From NCBI GenBank assembly GCA_003132865.1, contig PKYZ01000932.1, positions 1 to 64,000 on the forward strand: a stretch of 64,000 bases of DNA, read 5' to 3'. Under the pieces are notes generated by a model. It did not search any database. It saw only the letters and a list, made by a program, of their open reading frames with translations, and was not told the DNA's origin. Of the stretch, positions 52,460-61,806 are shown piece by piece; position 1 is the stretch's first letter; the number at the start of each line of letters is the position of its first letter. Source of the stretch: Bryobacterales bacterium. Lineage in GTDB: Bacteria; Acidobacteriota; Terriglobia; Bryobacterales; Bryobacteraceae. Made by a program: the position numbers and the translations under genes.

Positions 52460-55400
52460 TCATTTCCGCGGCCCCCGAGTGCCCGGCTTGAACTGGCGTT
52501 CCTCCATCCATTGCAAAATCGCGGGCCGAAGAAACCGGACGTTTGACTGGATCTTCACATAGGGCAGAAGGCCGCGCTTCACGTAGCTGTAGATCGTTTT
52601 CACGTCGATCCGAAGCAGTTCCTCAACCTCCTTTGCCGTCATGAGCTCATTCGGATCGACCGTTCCCGCCCTGCCCCCGGCCGTAGCTTCGAGCGATTCG
52701 ATATAGGAGAACACCTGCTCGGGCGTCAGGAACTTTACCAGTTTGTACTGCTGCGGGCTAAGCGCCGCTATCGCCGCGTGTTTCACGGCCGTGAGCTGCG
52801 ATTTTTCAGAGGAGATCAGGATCACCTCGCTGAATCCGGCGGCCAGGCACTTTTGGACGTTCCCGAGCTCATGATCCGCCGCCGTGCTTACGGAAATCTC
52901 GCACGCAATCGAGCGCTCGCCCTTCTGCAAAGCAACGTCCACCCATCCCAAACCGTCAAGGATCGGTTTCTCAATGGTTACCTCATAGCCGCGGCCTTCC
53001 GCCCAACGCTTCACGAGCTGCTGGAGGTATTTGTGATGCTCGCCGCCCCGGCCCGCGACCGGTACCGTGGGAGTCGTTTCGGGGAGCGGCTCGCCCGTTA
53101 ACTGCTTTTCCCGCACCGGTTCCGGCGCCGGCTCGGCGCGTTCGGGTCGCTTGCGTGCCGTCCGTTCGGCTGGAGGCGCGCCCGCCTCCGCCCGATGAGC
53201 GGAGAGGAGCGCCTCCACATCTTCGCGCCGCGTCGCATAAAGGTCGCGCGAGGATGCGACGATCAACTCCGCGCGCCGCCGGGCGAGTTCCGGCTCGACC
53301 GGAGGTAGCGGCAGCGTCCTCAGGTTGAAGTCGTACTCGGAGCGCTCGATCCGGCAGATGGCTTCCCCGATCCCAAGATTCTGGAGATCTTTTGCGTTGA
53401 AGGATGAAAAGCCCTCGGCCAGCTTCTTCGCGTCGAAATCGCCGAGACGGAAGCAGATCCGCGTGTAGGGATTAGAGATCACGGCGCTCGCGATATCACT
53501 TTCCCGACTCGCAAGCTGCTGAAGCTCCTGGTGCGCGATGATCAGACCCATGCTGAACTTGCGGGCGCCCGACAGGATCGCCGCCATGGACGGCGTCACG
53601 AAATTGTGGAATTCGTCGATGTACACATAGAACGGCTTGCGCTCGCTTGCGTGGATGTCCTGGCGGCTCAAGGCCATCTGGTTGAGCTTCGATACCAGGA
53701 GCGCTCCGAGGAGATGGGAGTTTTCCTCTCCGATCAAGCCCTGGGAAAGCTTGGCCAGGAAGATCTGTCGCCCGTCCATGATGGCCCGGAAGTCGAGATT
53801 GCGCTTCTGCGAGACCATGTGCCGGACGACCTTGGGGCGCAGGAAGGTATCGAGCCGCGTGAGGATCGGCGCGTGGGGTTTGCCGGTCAGGAGCGGGAAT
53901 TCCTTCTCCCAGTAATACACGACCTCCGCATCGCGCACCGTCTGGAGAAAGCTCTTTCGGAAATCGGTCTCGACGAGAAAACGCCGGAGATCGGCCAAGG
54001 TCCCTCCCTCATCGCTTTCGAGGAATGCGAGGATGGCGTTCCCGAAGACGGCGGTCATCTGGTCGCCCCAGCTCGTCGAGAGGCGCTTGAAAACGGCCAC
54101 AAGATCGGAGGCGAGCAAATTCCGCTCAAGCTCGGAATGCGCCGAGAGGATATTGAAGCCCACCGGATACGCTTCATCGGAGGGATCGAAGAGGACGACA
54201 TCACGGGCGCGCTCTTCGGGAATATGCCCCACCACCTGATCGATGAGATCCCCGTGCGGATCGAGCACGGCGATCCCTTCTCCATGCGAGATGTCCTGGG
54301 TGATCATATCCAGGAGCAGCGTCGATTTGCCGGTCCCCGATGCCCCGACCACATAGGTATGCCGGAGCCGGTGCTCGGAACTCTGCGTCACCCGCACCGT
54401 CTTCCCGCCGTGCGTATTCTCGCCCAGAATCAGCGCGTGCCCTAAGGCAAGCGCGGGTAGAGCCTTCGTCCTTTTGTCCTGGCGCTTCAACTTCTCCGCG
54501 CGCACCGTGGGCGAGGGCAGGTGCACAAAGGAAACCAACTCATCGCTGTTGAGAAGCATGCCCGTGCGGCGGCTCTGCCGGAGGACGACATCAGCGGTAT
54601 GCTCGCGGTCGTCATATCCGTCGTTTGTGAGAGGGATTAGCTCGTTGCTCTTTGGATCGGCAAACGGCCGGAGCGCCTTCCCGATCCCTTGTGCGATGCG
54701 CCATGCGCGGTCTCCGCGCGCGCTCTCTGCGGCCACGCGAATCACGGCCGCAAAGAGGGGACGCGCGATCTTCTGCCCGGCCAAAGACAGCATTGCAGGA
54801 TCGTCCGCAAAAAATGCCTTCCCGTCATCGTCAGTTACCGCGCGTAGGATGTTCTCCGGCCAGGGATGCCGCGTCGGAACAAAGAGCACTTGGAAGACCG
54901 CGGCTTCTCCCTGGCTGAGTTCCCCCATGGCGCCGATGAGACCCGCCAACGGGTCGGGTTCAAAACGGTCAAAGCACCGGAGCGGACGCATGAACTCGTT
55001 CGACAATCCGAATTCGACGACGACTGCCGCGGCAGCGCCGGTTTCATCCCAGAGACCCCGGACGTAACCGTTGCGTTCCGCAAGCAGCGCGTCCGGAAAA
55101 TACGCGTGCAGTTGCTCGCGAACCTGGCGCCGGTCAGGCTCGCCGCAGGCAATCTGCATGACGACGGCGTCCTTGGTACCAACGATCTCAAACCCTGCTG
55201 GGCGCGACACCTGCCCCAGGCTCATGACAAACTGCTCAGCGACATCCTTCGAAACCTTGATGTCGGGCGGAAGGGCGATCTGGATTTCGACAAGGTCGGC
55301 CTCGGATTCGAACGGCTCCGGTTCCGGCTCATCCGGATCTGCAATCATCAGGTCGTCGCTTCCGGTTCCCGCGCCGGTTTCGCCGCGAAACCGTTCAAAG

Positions 55401-55606
55401 ATCCCGCCGAAAAAACTGGGCCGCCGCGCGTCGTCAAGGATAGATTCAGCCGCGATGTAATGACCGTAGAAAGGACGGAATGGTGGTTCGAGCGCCACCG
55501 GATAGTCCCCGATAGCCCACCCGCGCCCGCGCTTCTCCCAGGCGTAGAACTGCTCGGTCAGGGCTTCATAAGCGGTGATCGGCGCGCGTTTTCGCGGCGG
55601 TGACAC
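52460..55606 (-). CDS. HerA/VirD4-like conjugative ATPase fused to nuclease-like and HTH domains
   Basis: A 1048-residue protein. An N-terminal region of about 390 residues precedes a HerA/TraG-type ATPase: Walker A VVGASGTGKSTLLLD (~422), FDPSDEAYPVGFN, Walker B FYVYIDEFHNFV (~660) and LIIAHQELQQL (~690). A disordered Glu/Pro linker (~805-870) joins a PD-(D/E)XK-like piece (ILDGLGWVDVAL to SIACEISVSTA, ~885-910) and an excisionase-type helix-turn-helix at the C-terminus (LMTAKEVEELLRIDVKTIYS, ~992-1012). The start is GTG, 7 bases after the upstream gene, with GAGG in place. Presumably the coupling or packaging ATPase of the right-hand element. Confidence 0.85.
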   Translation of the reverse strand: MSPPRKRAPITAYEALTEQFYAWEKRGRGWAIGDYPVALEPPFRPFYGHYIAAESILDDARRPSFFGGIFERFRGETGAGTGSDDLMIADPDEPEPEPFESEADLVEIQIALPPDIKVSKDVAEQFVMSLGQVSRPAGFEIVGTKDAVVMQIACGEPDRRQVREQLHAYFPDALLAERNGYVRGLWDETGAAAAVVVEFGLSNEFMRPLRCFDRFEPDPLAGLIGAMGELSQGEAAVFQVLFVPTRHPWPENILRAVTDDDGKAFFADDPAMLSLAGQKIARPLFAAVIRVAAESARGDRAWRIAQGIGKALRPFADPKSNELIPLTNDGYDDREHTADVVLRQSRRTGMLLNSDELVSFVHLPSPTVRAEKLKRQDKRTKALPALALGHALILGENTHGGKTVRVTQSSEHRLRHTYVVGASGTGKSTLLLDMITQDISHGEGIAVLDPHGDLIDQVVGHIPEERARDVVLFDPSDEAYPVGFNILSAHSELERNLLASDLVAVFKRLSTSWGDQMTAVFGNAILAFLESDEGGTLADLRRFLVETDFRKSFLQTVRDAEVVYYWEKEFPLLTGKPHAPILTRLDTFLRPKVVRHMVSQKRNLDFRAIMDGRQIFLAKLSQGLIGEENSHLLGALLVSKLNQMALSRQDIHASERKPFYVYIDEFHNFVTPSMAAILSGARKFSMGLIIAHQELQQLASRESDIASAVISNPYTRICFRLGDFDAKKLAEGFSSFNAKDLQNLGIGEAICRIERSEYDFNLRTLPLPPVEPELARRRAELIVASSRDLYATRREDVEALLSAHRAEAGAPPAERTARKRPERAEPAPEPVREKQLTGEPLPETTPTVPVAGRGGEHHKYLQQLVKRWAEGRGYEVTIEKPILDGLGWVDVALQKGERSIACEISVSTAADHELGNVQKCLAAGFSEVILISSEKSQLTAVKHAAIAALSPQQYKLVKFLTPEQVFSYIESLEATAGGRAGTVDPNELMTAKEVEELLRIDVKTIYSYVKRGLLPYVKIQSNVRFLRPAILQWMEERQFKPGTRGPRK

Positions 55607-55613
55607 CGTTGCC

Positions 55614-56270
55614 TCACTTCTTCCAGAAATCGCGCATGATGGGCTTCTGTTCCAGTTCTGTGAGGGCGCGGAGGCCGCCGCCGGCCGTTATCTGATTCAC
55701 GACCTCCATTACCGCGTTCTGTACGGACTGCTGGAACATCTGTGACGTGTCGATCCGGTAATATGTCATCGGATGGAAGAACCGCTCGTAGAGCCACCCG
55801 AGGAGGGGCAACTGCAAAATGAAATCGTCGGCGTCTTGTTTGCCCATGCGGCTCATGAAGAACAGGATGAGAGGCACGAGGAGTATCAGGAGCGCCGGCC
55901 CGGCGAACATCCCGACATTCTGGACAAACCAGCCGAGGATAGCGAGGTACGCGAACACGATAAGGATCGTAATGATTGACGGGAGCGACGGCTTCAAGTC
56001 CGCGAACCACCAGGAGAAAAAGAACCCATTCGCGAACGGAGCGCCGCAAACATCGAACACTTCTTTGTGCCGACGAACGCGCAAATACTGGCGCACGCCG
56101 GACAAGGCGCCGCCCTCGCGGTACTCAACCCGCTCAATCACCGTATCCGGAATCGAACGATTCCCGACCGCGGCTTCCACCTGTTTGTAGAATTCCAGCG
56201 GGGAAGCCTGGAGGCCTTCGCACAGCTTCGCCCAGTGCGCTCGCGCGTTTTCCGGGCTCGCATCTGCCAT
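55614..56270 (-). CDS. two-span membrane protein of the right-hand element
   Basis: A 218-residue protein with a soluble N-terminal part (MADASPENARAHWAKLCEG), two adjacent membrane helices (about residues 97-115 and 122-142) and a C-terminal cytoplasmic tail rich in Gln/Met. AAGGAG lies 8 bases before the ATG at 56270; an in-frame start at 56336 lacks one. It is directly upstream of the HerA-like ATPase, 7 bases apart, and may be its membrane partner. No family is recognised. Confidence 0.75.
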   Translation of the reverse strand: MADASPENARAHWAKLCEGLQASPLEFYKQVEAAVGNRSIPDTVIERVEYREGGALSGVRQYLRVRRHKEVFDVCGAPFANGFFFSWWFADLKPSLPSIITILIVFAYLAILGWFVQNVGMFAGPALLILLVPLILFFMSRMGKQDADDFILQLPLLGWLYERFFHPMTYYRIDTSQMFQQSVQNAVMEVVNQITAGGGLRALTELEQKPIMRDFWKK

Positions 56271-56368
56271 CGCGATAACTCCTTGCAAGTAGAATAATGC
56301 CGAAAAAAACGGAGAATAATTGAGCTGTCGCGACAACTAATTGTACCGCGCGTGAGGCACGGTAGGAG

Positions 56369-57410
56369 CATTCGGTGGTACCTAAGGTCGCGTGAAGCGA
56401 AAACGCTCCCACCATCCCTCCATTGGTTTTGGTGCTTTCTGTTCTGCGGCGTGATGTTCTCGGTATCCGTTGTACTCGGCTGGGCCGCTCGGCACGAAAT
56501 CTCCCAAGGGTGGCCGATAAAGATAGCACCATCTGGTTTCGTGCATGATTTCGCTATCCTTCCATCCGGTGAGGGTGTCCCTATACCGCACTCTGCCGTA
56601 CACAACGAAGAAGTCAATCTTGGTCTGACTTATGTTCTCCCATATGGTTTTTGGATCGAACCATTCGGACATCCATTCGCGCACCGAGAAGGCATCATCA
56701 GCAGCGAAGAACCTAGTCTCCGGTATCCACGCTGTGCCGCTATATTTCGGTGGTAGAGGGAAAGTCTCGGGACCGGGTACCAAGAGATGTTCAGCCGATA
56801 TGTGGGCCAGGTGTCCTGGGGTTCTTCCCTTGTTAGTTATGCGCACTCTCCAATTATTTCCGTCTTCAGATTGCCTCTCTATCGAAGCCACGAACCACGG
56901 GCGCTCGGTGTCGATTACGGCCTGAGCGCTGAGGAAAGCAGCACGCGCTTGGTCCCGTATCGGAATGAGCGTGCATATCGCGATAATACTTGCGATGATG
57001 CCAATGCCGAATAGGCCGACATTTGGAAGATTCTCAGGAGAAAACAGGCGCGCGAAGTAGCTCTTCGAATGCTCTTCGGGCCGATCTGTATTGTTATCGG
57101 AATGATACTCGTTTATTACGCTTGCGCAAGGCTGGGGCGGCGAGGTCGTAGACTTAGGTGGTTTTTTGGCGTTCTCTTTTTGGTTCTCGGGTGGGGCGCT
57201 TTGTTTCTGCCCGTATATTGGCAGGATGCATGCGAGTCCTACGAAGAATATGATCCATATCACGGAAGCGATCAAGTGCGCTTGGGCAACCATGTTGCGG
57301 AGTGCTTCCAGGCCTTGGCGGTTCACGTTTGGCATACCCCCCACGATAGCAGGGGGACGGACGGGCGAAAAATTTCCTTCACGCGACCTTAGGACAGTAC
57401 CCATTCGGTG
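56369..57410. mobile_element. 1-kb gene module bounded by inverted repeats and a direct repeat
   Basis: CCTAAGGTCGCGTGAAG (56381-56397) and its exact reverse complement (57377-57393) enclose one gene. Just outside them CATTCGGTG occurs in direct orientation at 56369-56377 and 57402-57410, like a target duplication. The module splits the minus-strand operon and looks less GC-rich than its surroundings. No transposase is inside. A non-autonomous element or cassette is the likely explanation. Confidence 0.6.
56382..57335 (-). CDS. two-span membrane protein inside the repeat-bounded module
   Basis: A 317-residue protein. Membrane helices lie at about residues 20-42 and 108-130, separated by a hydrophilic Pro/Lys-rich loop with many Asn/Ser (QKQSAPPENQKENAKKPP). 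After the second helix is a soluble beta-rich domain (TERPWFVASIERQSEDGNNW, VRITNKGRTPGHLAHISAE). The stop TAG falls within the left inverted repeat. The ATG at 57335 follows GGGGGG directly and lies inside the right repeat; an in-frame ATG at 57404 would read through the repeat. No family recognised; a transported immunity or defence-type membrane protein is possible but unsupported. Confidence 0.65.
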   Translation of the reverse strand: MPNVNRQGLEALRNMVAQAHLIASVIWIIFFVGLACILPIYGQKQSAPPENQKENAKKPPKSTTSPPQPCASVINEYHSDNNTDRPEEHSKSYFARLFSPENLPNVGLFGIGIIASIIAICTLIPIRDQARAAFLSAQAVIDTERPWFVASIERQSEDGNNWRVRITNKGRTPGHLAHISAEHLLVPGPETFPLPPKYSGTAWIPETRFFAADDAFSVREWMSEWFDPKTIWENISQTKIDFFVVYGRVRYRDTLTGWKDSEIMHETRWCYLYRPPLGDFVPSGPAEYNGYREHHAAEQKAPKPMEGWWERFRFTRP

Positions 57411-57455
57411 CGAACCTCCATGCGTATCAGATCCCGGACCCGAAAATCGTTGGAT

Positions 57456-58700
57456 TTACGGAATCGGGTAGAAAGCGAGCTGGCCGTGACCCTGCACGCG
57501 AATCTTGTGGGAACCGTGGCGCATGGTCGTGAGTTGGGCGGCGTGAAGCGGGGGATTCTGCCCGCTGCCGGAATTCTTGCTCTGGTACCATTGATATGCG
57601 AGCCACCAGTTCTGCGGCGAACCCGTCGCCTCCATTCGGTAGTATTCCCACGAAAGCGGAATCAGAATGTAGCCGGAGAAACATCCGGGGCGTAAGTCCA
57701 CGGTGAACCGATCAATTTTCTGTTGGGAGAGATCCCGATAAACCGAACCTGGTTGGCCATCGGCCACGCCATCACATTCGCGGTTTTCAAAGGCGAGCTC
57801 GGCCCTCGTTTTGACGGCCTGTTCCGCTTCGAGTGCCGCAGCGGCGATTGCCGCCTTTGCATCAGCCGTATGCTTGCCATTTGGAAACTTCGTGAGATAT
57901 TCAGTTGCGCCGGAACCTCTGTCGGTCACGAGACCGACGTGCGTGAGCCAATAGACATCATCATCATTCGCGAGCGCGGGCTTCCACTGCACTGCTTTCA
58001 GAAGGCACTCTCGGGCGTACTCGCGATCGTCGGCCGACAAGAGAGTACAGGCGCTTCGCAACAGGCCGCTCGCATCGTCCAGCTTAGAGGCGCTTTGTTG
58101 CCCCGCCTCCATGGCATACGCCGCGGCCTCGTGCAAGAAGTGCTTATCAAGGTAGGTCTTCGCAATATCAAGCAACGCTCCGGCGATCCGATCTCTCGAT
58201 TCTGGCGCAACCTTCGCAGCCGCCTGGAGAAGGCCGATGGGCGCAATGGTCTTGTCCGCCGCACTTTGCGCGGTGGCGCGCTTCACGGCCCAGTCAACGA
58301 TCTTCCCTTTCAGGTCCGGATCGAGCGTTGCCGCTTCCTGAAGATAAGCGAAGATCAGCGGCGTTGCTTGATCGCCTTTCTTTTCGGCGAGACCCTGCGC
58401 GGCCTCGAAATACGTTTTTGAAACTTCACTCTTCGTGCTGGGGTCCAGGAGCAGCGCCTTATCGAATGCTGCGTGCGCGTCTGCCGGATCGCCGGCAAGC
58501 AGATAGACCTTCGCCAACATCACATAGGCTTCGACGCTCTTGGGATTGGCCTGAATCTCCAGGTCCAAAAGCTCCTTTGCCTTATCCAATTCGTTCACCT
58601 GGATGTAGGTTTCGGCGTTTTTCAACTCTTTAGATCGGGAACTGCACCCGAACAACAGCAGGACGGATGCCATGGCAGCAAGAAACAATGATCGGCTCAT
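57456..58700 (-). CDS. TPR-repeat lipoprotein
   Basis: A 414-residue exported lipoprotein: signal MSRSLFLAAMASVLLLFGCS with lipobox LLFGC. About residues 25-120 contain tetratricopeptide pairs (ELDKAKELLDLEIQANPKSV, then EAYVMLAKVYLLAGDPADAHAAF). A long helical stretch follows to about 290, then a C-terminal beta domain (FTVDLRPGCFSGYILIPLSW, to GHGQLAFYPIP). Probably an envelope adaptor in the element's membrane complex. AGGTGAAAT lies just before the ATG. Family not known. Confidence 0.82.
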   Translation of the reverse strand: MSRSLFLAAMASVLLLFGCSSRSKELKNAETYIQVNELDKAKELLDLEIQANPKSVEAYVMLAKVYLLAGDPADAHAAFDKALLLDPSTKSEVSKTYFEAAQGLAEKKGDQATPLIFAYLQEAATLDPDLKGKIVDWAVKRATAQSAADKTIAPIGLLQAAAKVAPESRDRIAGALLDIAKTYLDKHFLHEAAAYAMEAGQQSASKLDDASGLLRSACTLLSADDREYARECLLKAVQWKPALANDDDVYWLTHVGLVTDRGSGATEYLTKFPNGKHTADAKAAIAAAALEAEQAVKTRAELAFENRECDGVADGQPGSVYRDLSQQKIDRFTVDLRPGCFSGYILIPLSWEYYRMEATGSPQNWWLAYQWYQSKNSGSGQNPPLHAAQLTTMRHGSHKIRVQGHGQLAFYPIP

Positions 58701-58811
58701 ATTTCACCTCCGTCAGAGATCGGCGCGCTGGAGAACCGCCGTAGGCGGGACGGCTCGCGCTAAACGTGCGCTAATACATACCATAGATTAACAGGATTTC
58801 AGAGAATTGCA

Positions 58812-60440
58812 TCAGTTTGTCGAGTATCCATTCATCTCCGGCCCACGTGCGGAGAGCCGTCCCACATGGGATGGAACCTCGCGCATCATGGAAAAGCACT
58901 TGAGAGTTGCGCCGGCCTTTGAGAAGTACTCTTCCCAGAAGGCGCGGAGGCTCTGCCAGTACGGGATGTCTTTCCCTGCGGCGTGAACCCCGTACACGTA
59001 AACATCGACGGCCCGGAGATCGGCGATTTGCTGCCGCGCTTCGACCGCCCGCAGCGCCCCGGCGACGGAAACGAGCCGGGGGGACTCGATGTTCGGCGGC
59101 GGCGCCGAGTGGCGCATGTCCGAGAAGATCACGAGCACCTTGCGGCCCCTGGGTTCCGAATGGAGCAAGTCTCCCGCAACGATGAGAAATCCGATCACGT
59201 CGGTTTGCGGATATTTCGGCGGCGCGGTCCGTCCGAGGTCGCGCATCGCTGCGGCGAGCCGCCTTCGGGCGACTTCGATGCGATCGACAAATGCCAAGGG
59301 GCCACGGTCTTCCGGAATCTCCCCCGAGAGCAGGACGAGCGGCCGGGAAAAGCTCTGATCGGTGATGCCGAGGACCCGGACGCGCGCGCCGGCAGGAAGC
59401 CCAAGGGCGAACCGCGCCGCGCCGTCCACGTTCTTCGCGTACTCCAGGTTGCCGTCGTAGTTCTTCGCGGCCGAGCTGAGACTCAGGTCGAGGCCGACGA
59501 CGGCGTCGATGCGCTGGGCGGTGAGCGTGGGAGCCAGAAGCGCCACGCAGACCAACGCGCCAAGGAATGGACCCACGTGCTTCGAGGTCCGGCGCGCGGC
59601 GCCCTGGATCAGCCCGAGGTAGAAGTCGCGGGTGAACTGGCTCTCAAAGATATCCGGTTCCCGCTTCAAAAATTCGATGCGGTGGAGCAACGTGATCATC
59701 TCCGTCTCCACGAGCCGTAGCCGCGCCTCCAGGATCGCCAGCACGTCCGGCAGCCGGGGACCGATCCGCCGCGCCTTGTAGATCGCGAGGCCGGTCGAGA
59801 GTTCCATCGCGACCGCAAGTAACGCGAAGAACAGCCGCAGTTTTCCGGCGGCGGCTTCATAAAAGCGGATGGCATCAATACCGCCGAAGGGCGACGCATC
59901 CGCGACTCCGGCAGACAGCGTGTTCTTGAGATACAAGAGCAGGATGTCGCCGCGGACGAAAGCCATAATGAGGAGTCCGCCGAGGCCTGCCACGAAGCTC
60001 ACGGCGGCAGCTCCCGTGACCAGCTTCTCCCAGCCGCATTGTTCAAGCACTTCGTCCGTGGCCACGGCGCACACGGTCGCGACCGCGAGCGAATACAGGC
60101 ACGTCTCCCATCCGAGACCGAACGGCGTGAGGGCCAGGTGCGCGAACGAGAATCCGGCGATTCCCAGCATGAGCGCGATCATCACGTACCACAGCCGGGA
60201 CCGCTGCGGCAAGAGACTCCGCCGTGGCGTTCTGCGGATCTGATCCGTCAGTTCATCGTGCTCCTCGGTCCGGAGCGCGAGCTCCGCGCCGAGACTCTTG
60301 ATATCCGGGGCGTTCAGGAGCTCGCGCCGGCGCTTCTCGACGCCGCAGACGCACTCCAGATTTTCAACCGCCCGGTTCACGGCTGCGTCGCCGAGTTCGA
60401 AGGCAACCGCCGATGGATCGAATTCTTTTTTCGGAAACAT
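58812..60440 (-). CDS. multi-span membrane protein with vWA-like domain
   Basis: A 542-residue protein. The cytoplasmic N-terminus is followed by four or five membrane helices (about residues 85-110, 112-135, 137-160, 200-225 and 285-305), then a C-terminal von Willebrand A-type domain (about 310-500) with the MIDAS-like VVGLDLSLSSA (~316) and VLVIFSDMRHS (~455). AGGAGG stands 9 bases before the ATG at 60440. Its place between RuvC-like and TPR genes suggests part of a membrane complex. The overall architecture is not one I can name. Confidence 0.75.
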   Translation of the reverse strand: MFPKKEFDPSAVAFELGDAAVNRAVENLECVCGVEKRRRELLNAPDIKSLGAELALRTEEHDELTDQIRRTPRRSLLPQRSRLWYVMIALMLGIAGFSFAHLALTPFGLGWETCLYSLAVATVCAVATDEVLEQCGWEKLVTGAAAVSFVAGLGGLLIMAFVRGDILLLYLKNTLSAGVADASPFGGIDAIRFYEAAAGKLRLFFALLAVAMELSTGLAIYKARRIGPRLPDVLAILEARLRLVETEMITLLHRIEFLKREPDIFESQFTRDFYLGLIQGAARRTSKHVGPFLGALVCVALLAPTLTAQRIDAVVGLDLSLSSAAKNYDGNLEYAKNVDGAARFALGLPAGARVRVLGITDQSFSRPLVLLSGEIPEDRGPLAFVDRIEVARRRLAAAMRDLGRTAPPKYPQTDVIGFLIVAGDLLHSEPRGRKVLVIFSDMRHSAPPPNIESPRLVSVAGALRAVEARQQIADLRAVDVYVYGVHAAGKDIPYWQSLRAFWEEYFSKAGATLKCFSMMREVPSHVGRLSARGPEMNGYSTN

Positions 60441-60547
60441 ACAATACATCCTCCTGCCTACCGTTCGGCCCATCGCGATGGATATTTATAGTCCACCGCC
60501 TCCAGGTCCAGAAAAAATTGTCAAAGTGCGCTTGGTGTGTGGGTTGG

Positions 60548-61069
60548 TCACGCAGGGGGTTGATCTGCCGGTTTCGGTTCACGTTGCGGGAAGCAGGCAA
60601 CGGCGAAACTGACGGCGTCGAAGATCGCCATCCGGGCGTCCTCGCTCATATAGGGTTTCCGAAAACGCGGTAGGGACGGCTGCAGCTCGGGAAAACACTC
60701 CACCAGGAGACGTGCTCTTCCGTATTTTGTGCTTGCCTGCGGCAGCGGTCCGATGGCGCTGAGCTGACTTCGGTTCACGAGGCGCACCGGGAGGCGCGGT
60801 GATTTGGCGGAAACGATCCGGTCGAGCAACTGCTGCACGCGACCGCCTCGGCGCGAGCCGGCCGCGTCCGAATCTTCGACGGCGAGAACGTCCGGCTGGA
60901 ATCGGGCGATGAGCGCCAGGGTCGCGCGGATGGCCTTTTCGTTATCCGCCCGCCCGGTCGTTTTCAGCCCCCAGTCGATGAGATGCTCCGGACCTTCGAG
61001 CACCGCAAAGCCTACGCCCCGACTGAAGGGATCGACGGCCAGCACCCGCATGTCGGTATCTCGTTGCAT
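60548..61069 (-). CDS. RuvC-like nuclease
   Basis: A 173-residue RNase-H-fold protein like RuvC Holliday-junction resolvase: VLAVDPFSRGVGFAVLEG (first catalytic Asp, ~10), VLAVEDSDA (Glu, ~70) and MSEDARMAIFDAVSFAVA (last Asp pair, ~140). It would cut branched DNA during replication or transfer of the element. The preceding regulator's stop overlaps a TTG start at 61075; I take the ATG at 61069. A further in-frame ATG (61051) directly precedes RVLAVD. The C-terminal tail is proline-rich. Confidence 0.8.
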   Translation of the reverse strand: MQRDTDMRVLAVDPFSRGVGFAVLEGPEHLIDWGLKTTGRADNEKAIRATLALIARFQPDVLAVEDSDAAGSRRGGRVQQLLDRIVSAKSPRLPVRLVNRSQLSAIGPLPQASTKYGRARLLVECFPELQPSLPRFRKPYMSEDARMAIFDAVSFAVACFPQREPKPADQPPA

Positions 61070-61071
61070 GA

Positions 61072-61458
61072 TCAATGGTGTCCGGTTGCACCTGATTTGG
61101 AATCGACGATAGCGTTCAGAAGGGCTAACTTCCGTGCCGTCTGACGGTTTCCCGCTTGGGCGGCGAGTGTCTTTGCGAGTCGCTTCGCCCGCGCCCGGAC
61201 GGTCTTGTGGGCCGCATCGTAAGCGCCGGCGAAAAGTTTGCTGGCGGGCTGATTGAAAATGATTTCATATCTAAAAATGCCGGCTACCGAGGGCAACCGC
61301 GCGAAATTTTCATAGCGGGATACCTTCGTGCCGGACGACGTTCCCAGGAGTTGGGCGATCTCATCCTGCGAGAGACCGCAACGGCGGCGATATGTGCGCA
61401 GATAGTTCCGTAAAGGTTGGTTTGCCACGGAGGAGATAAAGGTGAATTTTGGCCTCAT
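61072..61458 (-). CDS. XRE-family helix-turn-helix regulator
   Basis: A 128-residue DNA-binding protein. The HTH (about residues 14-60) reads NYLRTYRRRCGLSQDEIAQL followed by LGTSSGTKVSRYENFARLP, a Cro/C1-type domain. The C-terminal half is basic and helical. The ATG at 61458 is chosen; a TTG at 61512 in frame would add 18 residues. The stop overlaps the RuvC-like start. The iteron-type repeats start about 190 bases upstream of it, so it may bind them. Confidence 0.78.
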   Translation of the reverse strand: MRPKFTFISSVANQPLRNYLRTYRRRCGLSQDEIAQLLGTSSGTKVSRYENFARLPSVAGIFRYEIIFNQPASKLFAGAYDAAHKTVRARAKRLAKTLAAQAGNRQTARKLALLNAIVDSKSGATGHH

Positions 61459-61648
61459 CCTACTGACCACGGCACGGTCGGCCAAGGACGCAAAACTTGC
61501 CGCTGCCGGCAAGTTTAATAGTGCATCCCGATGCGCAGGACGAGGGTTTCCTCTATATATAAGTATAAGAAAAACACGTCGCCGCCCCGCTTGAACGCGT
61601 TGTTAGTGCGTCTGCCCCTACCGGCGGGCGGTGAGCGCAGCCCGGCCC

Positions 61649-61806
61649 GTGAACTTTGTGAACATTGTGAACTTTGAACGGCATACCGGTAGCGGGTCCG
61701 GCCCTCGGGGACCGCATTACGTCTGTCTTGCGTTATACGCCATACGCCATAGCCTGACCCTCCACGCAGAGTTCACAGAGTTCACAAAGTTCACAAAGTT
61801 CACAAC
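61649..61806. repeat. two facing clusters of 9-base iterons
   Basis: Three tandem copies of GTGAAC(T/A)TT (61649-61675) face four tandem copies of GTTCACA(G/A)(A/C) (61771-61806), the reverse complement, with about 95 bases between. The clusters form a long imperfect palindrome between the XRE gene and the 3' end of the primase-associated ATPase gene. Likely a replication origin, partition site or operator. Confidence 0.82.

Noticed and set aside
53531..54445. Plus-strand 304-codon frame opposite the HerA-like ATPase
   Set aside because: It is the antisense shadow of the Walker-motif region; residue composition is unlike a folded protein.
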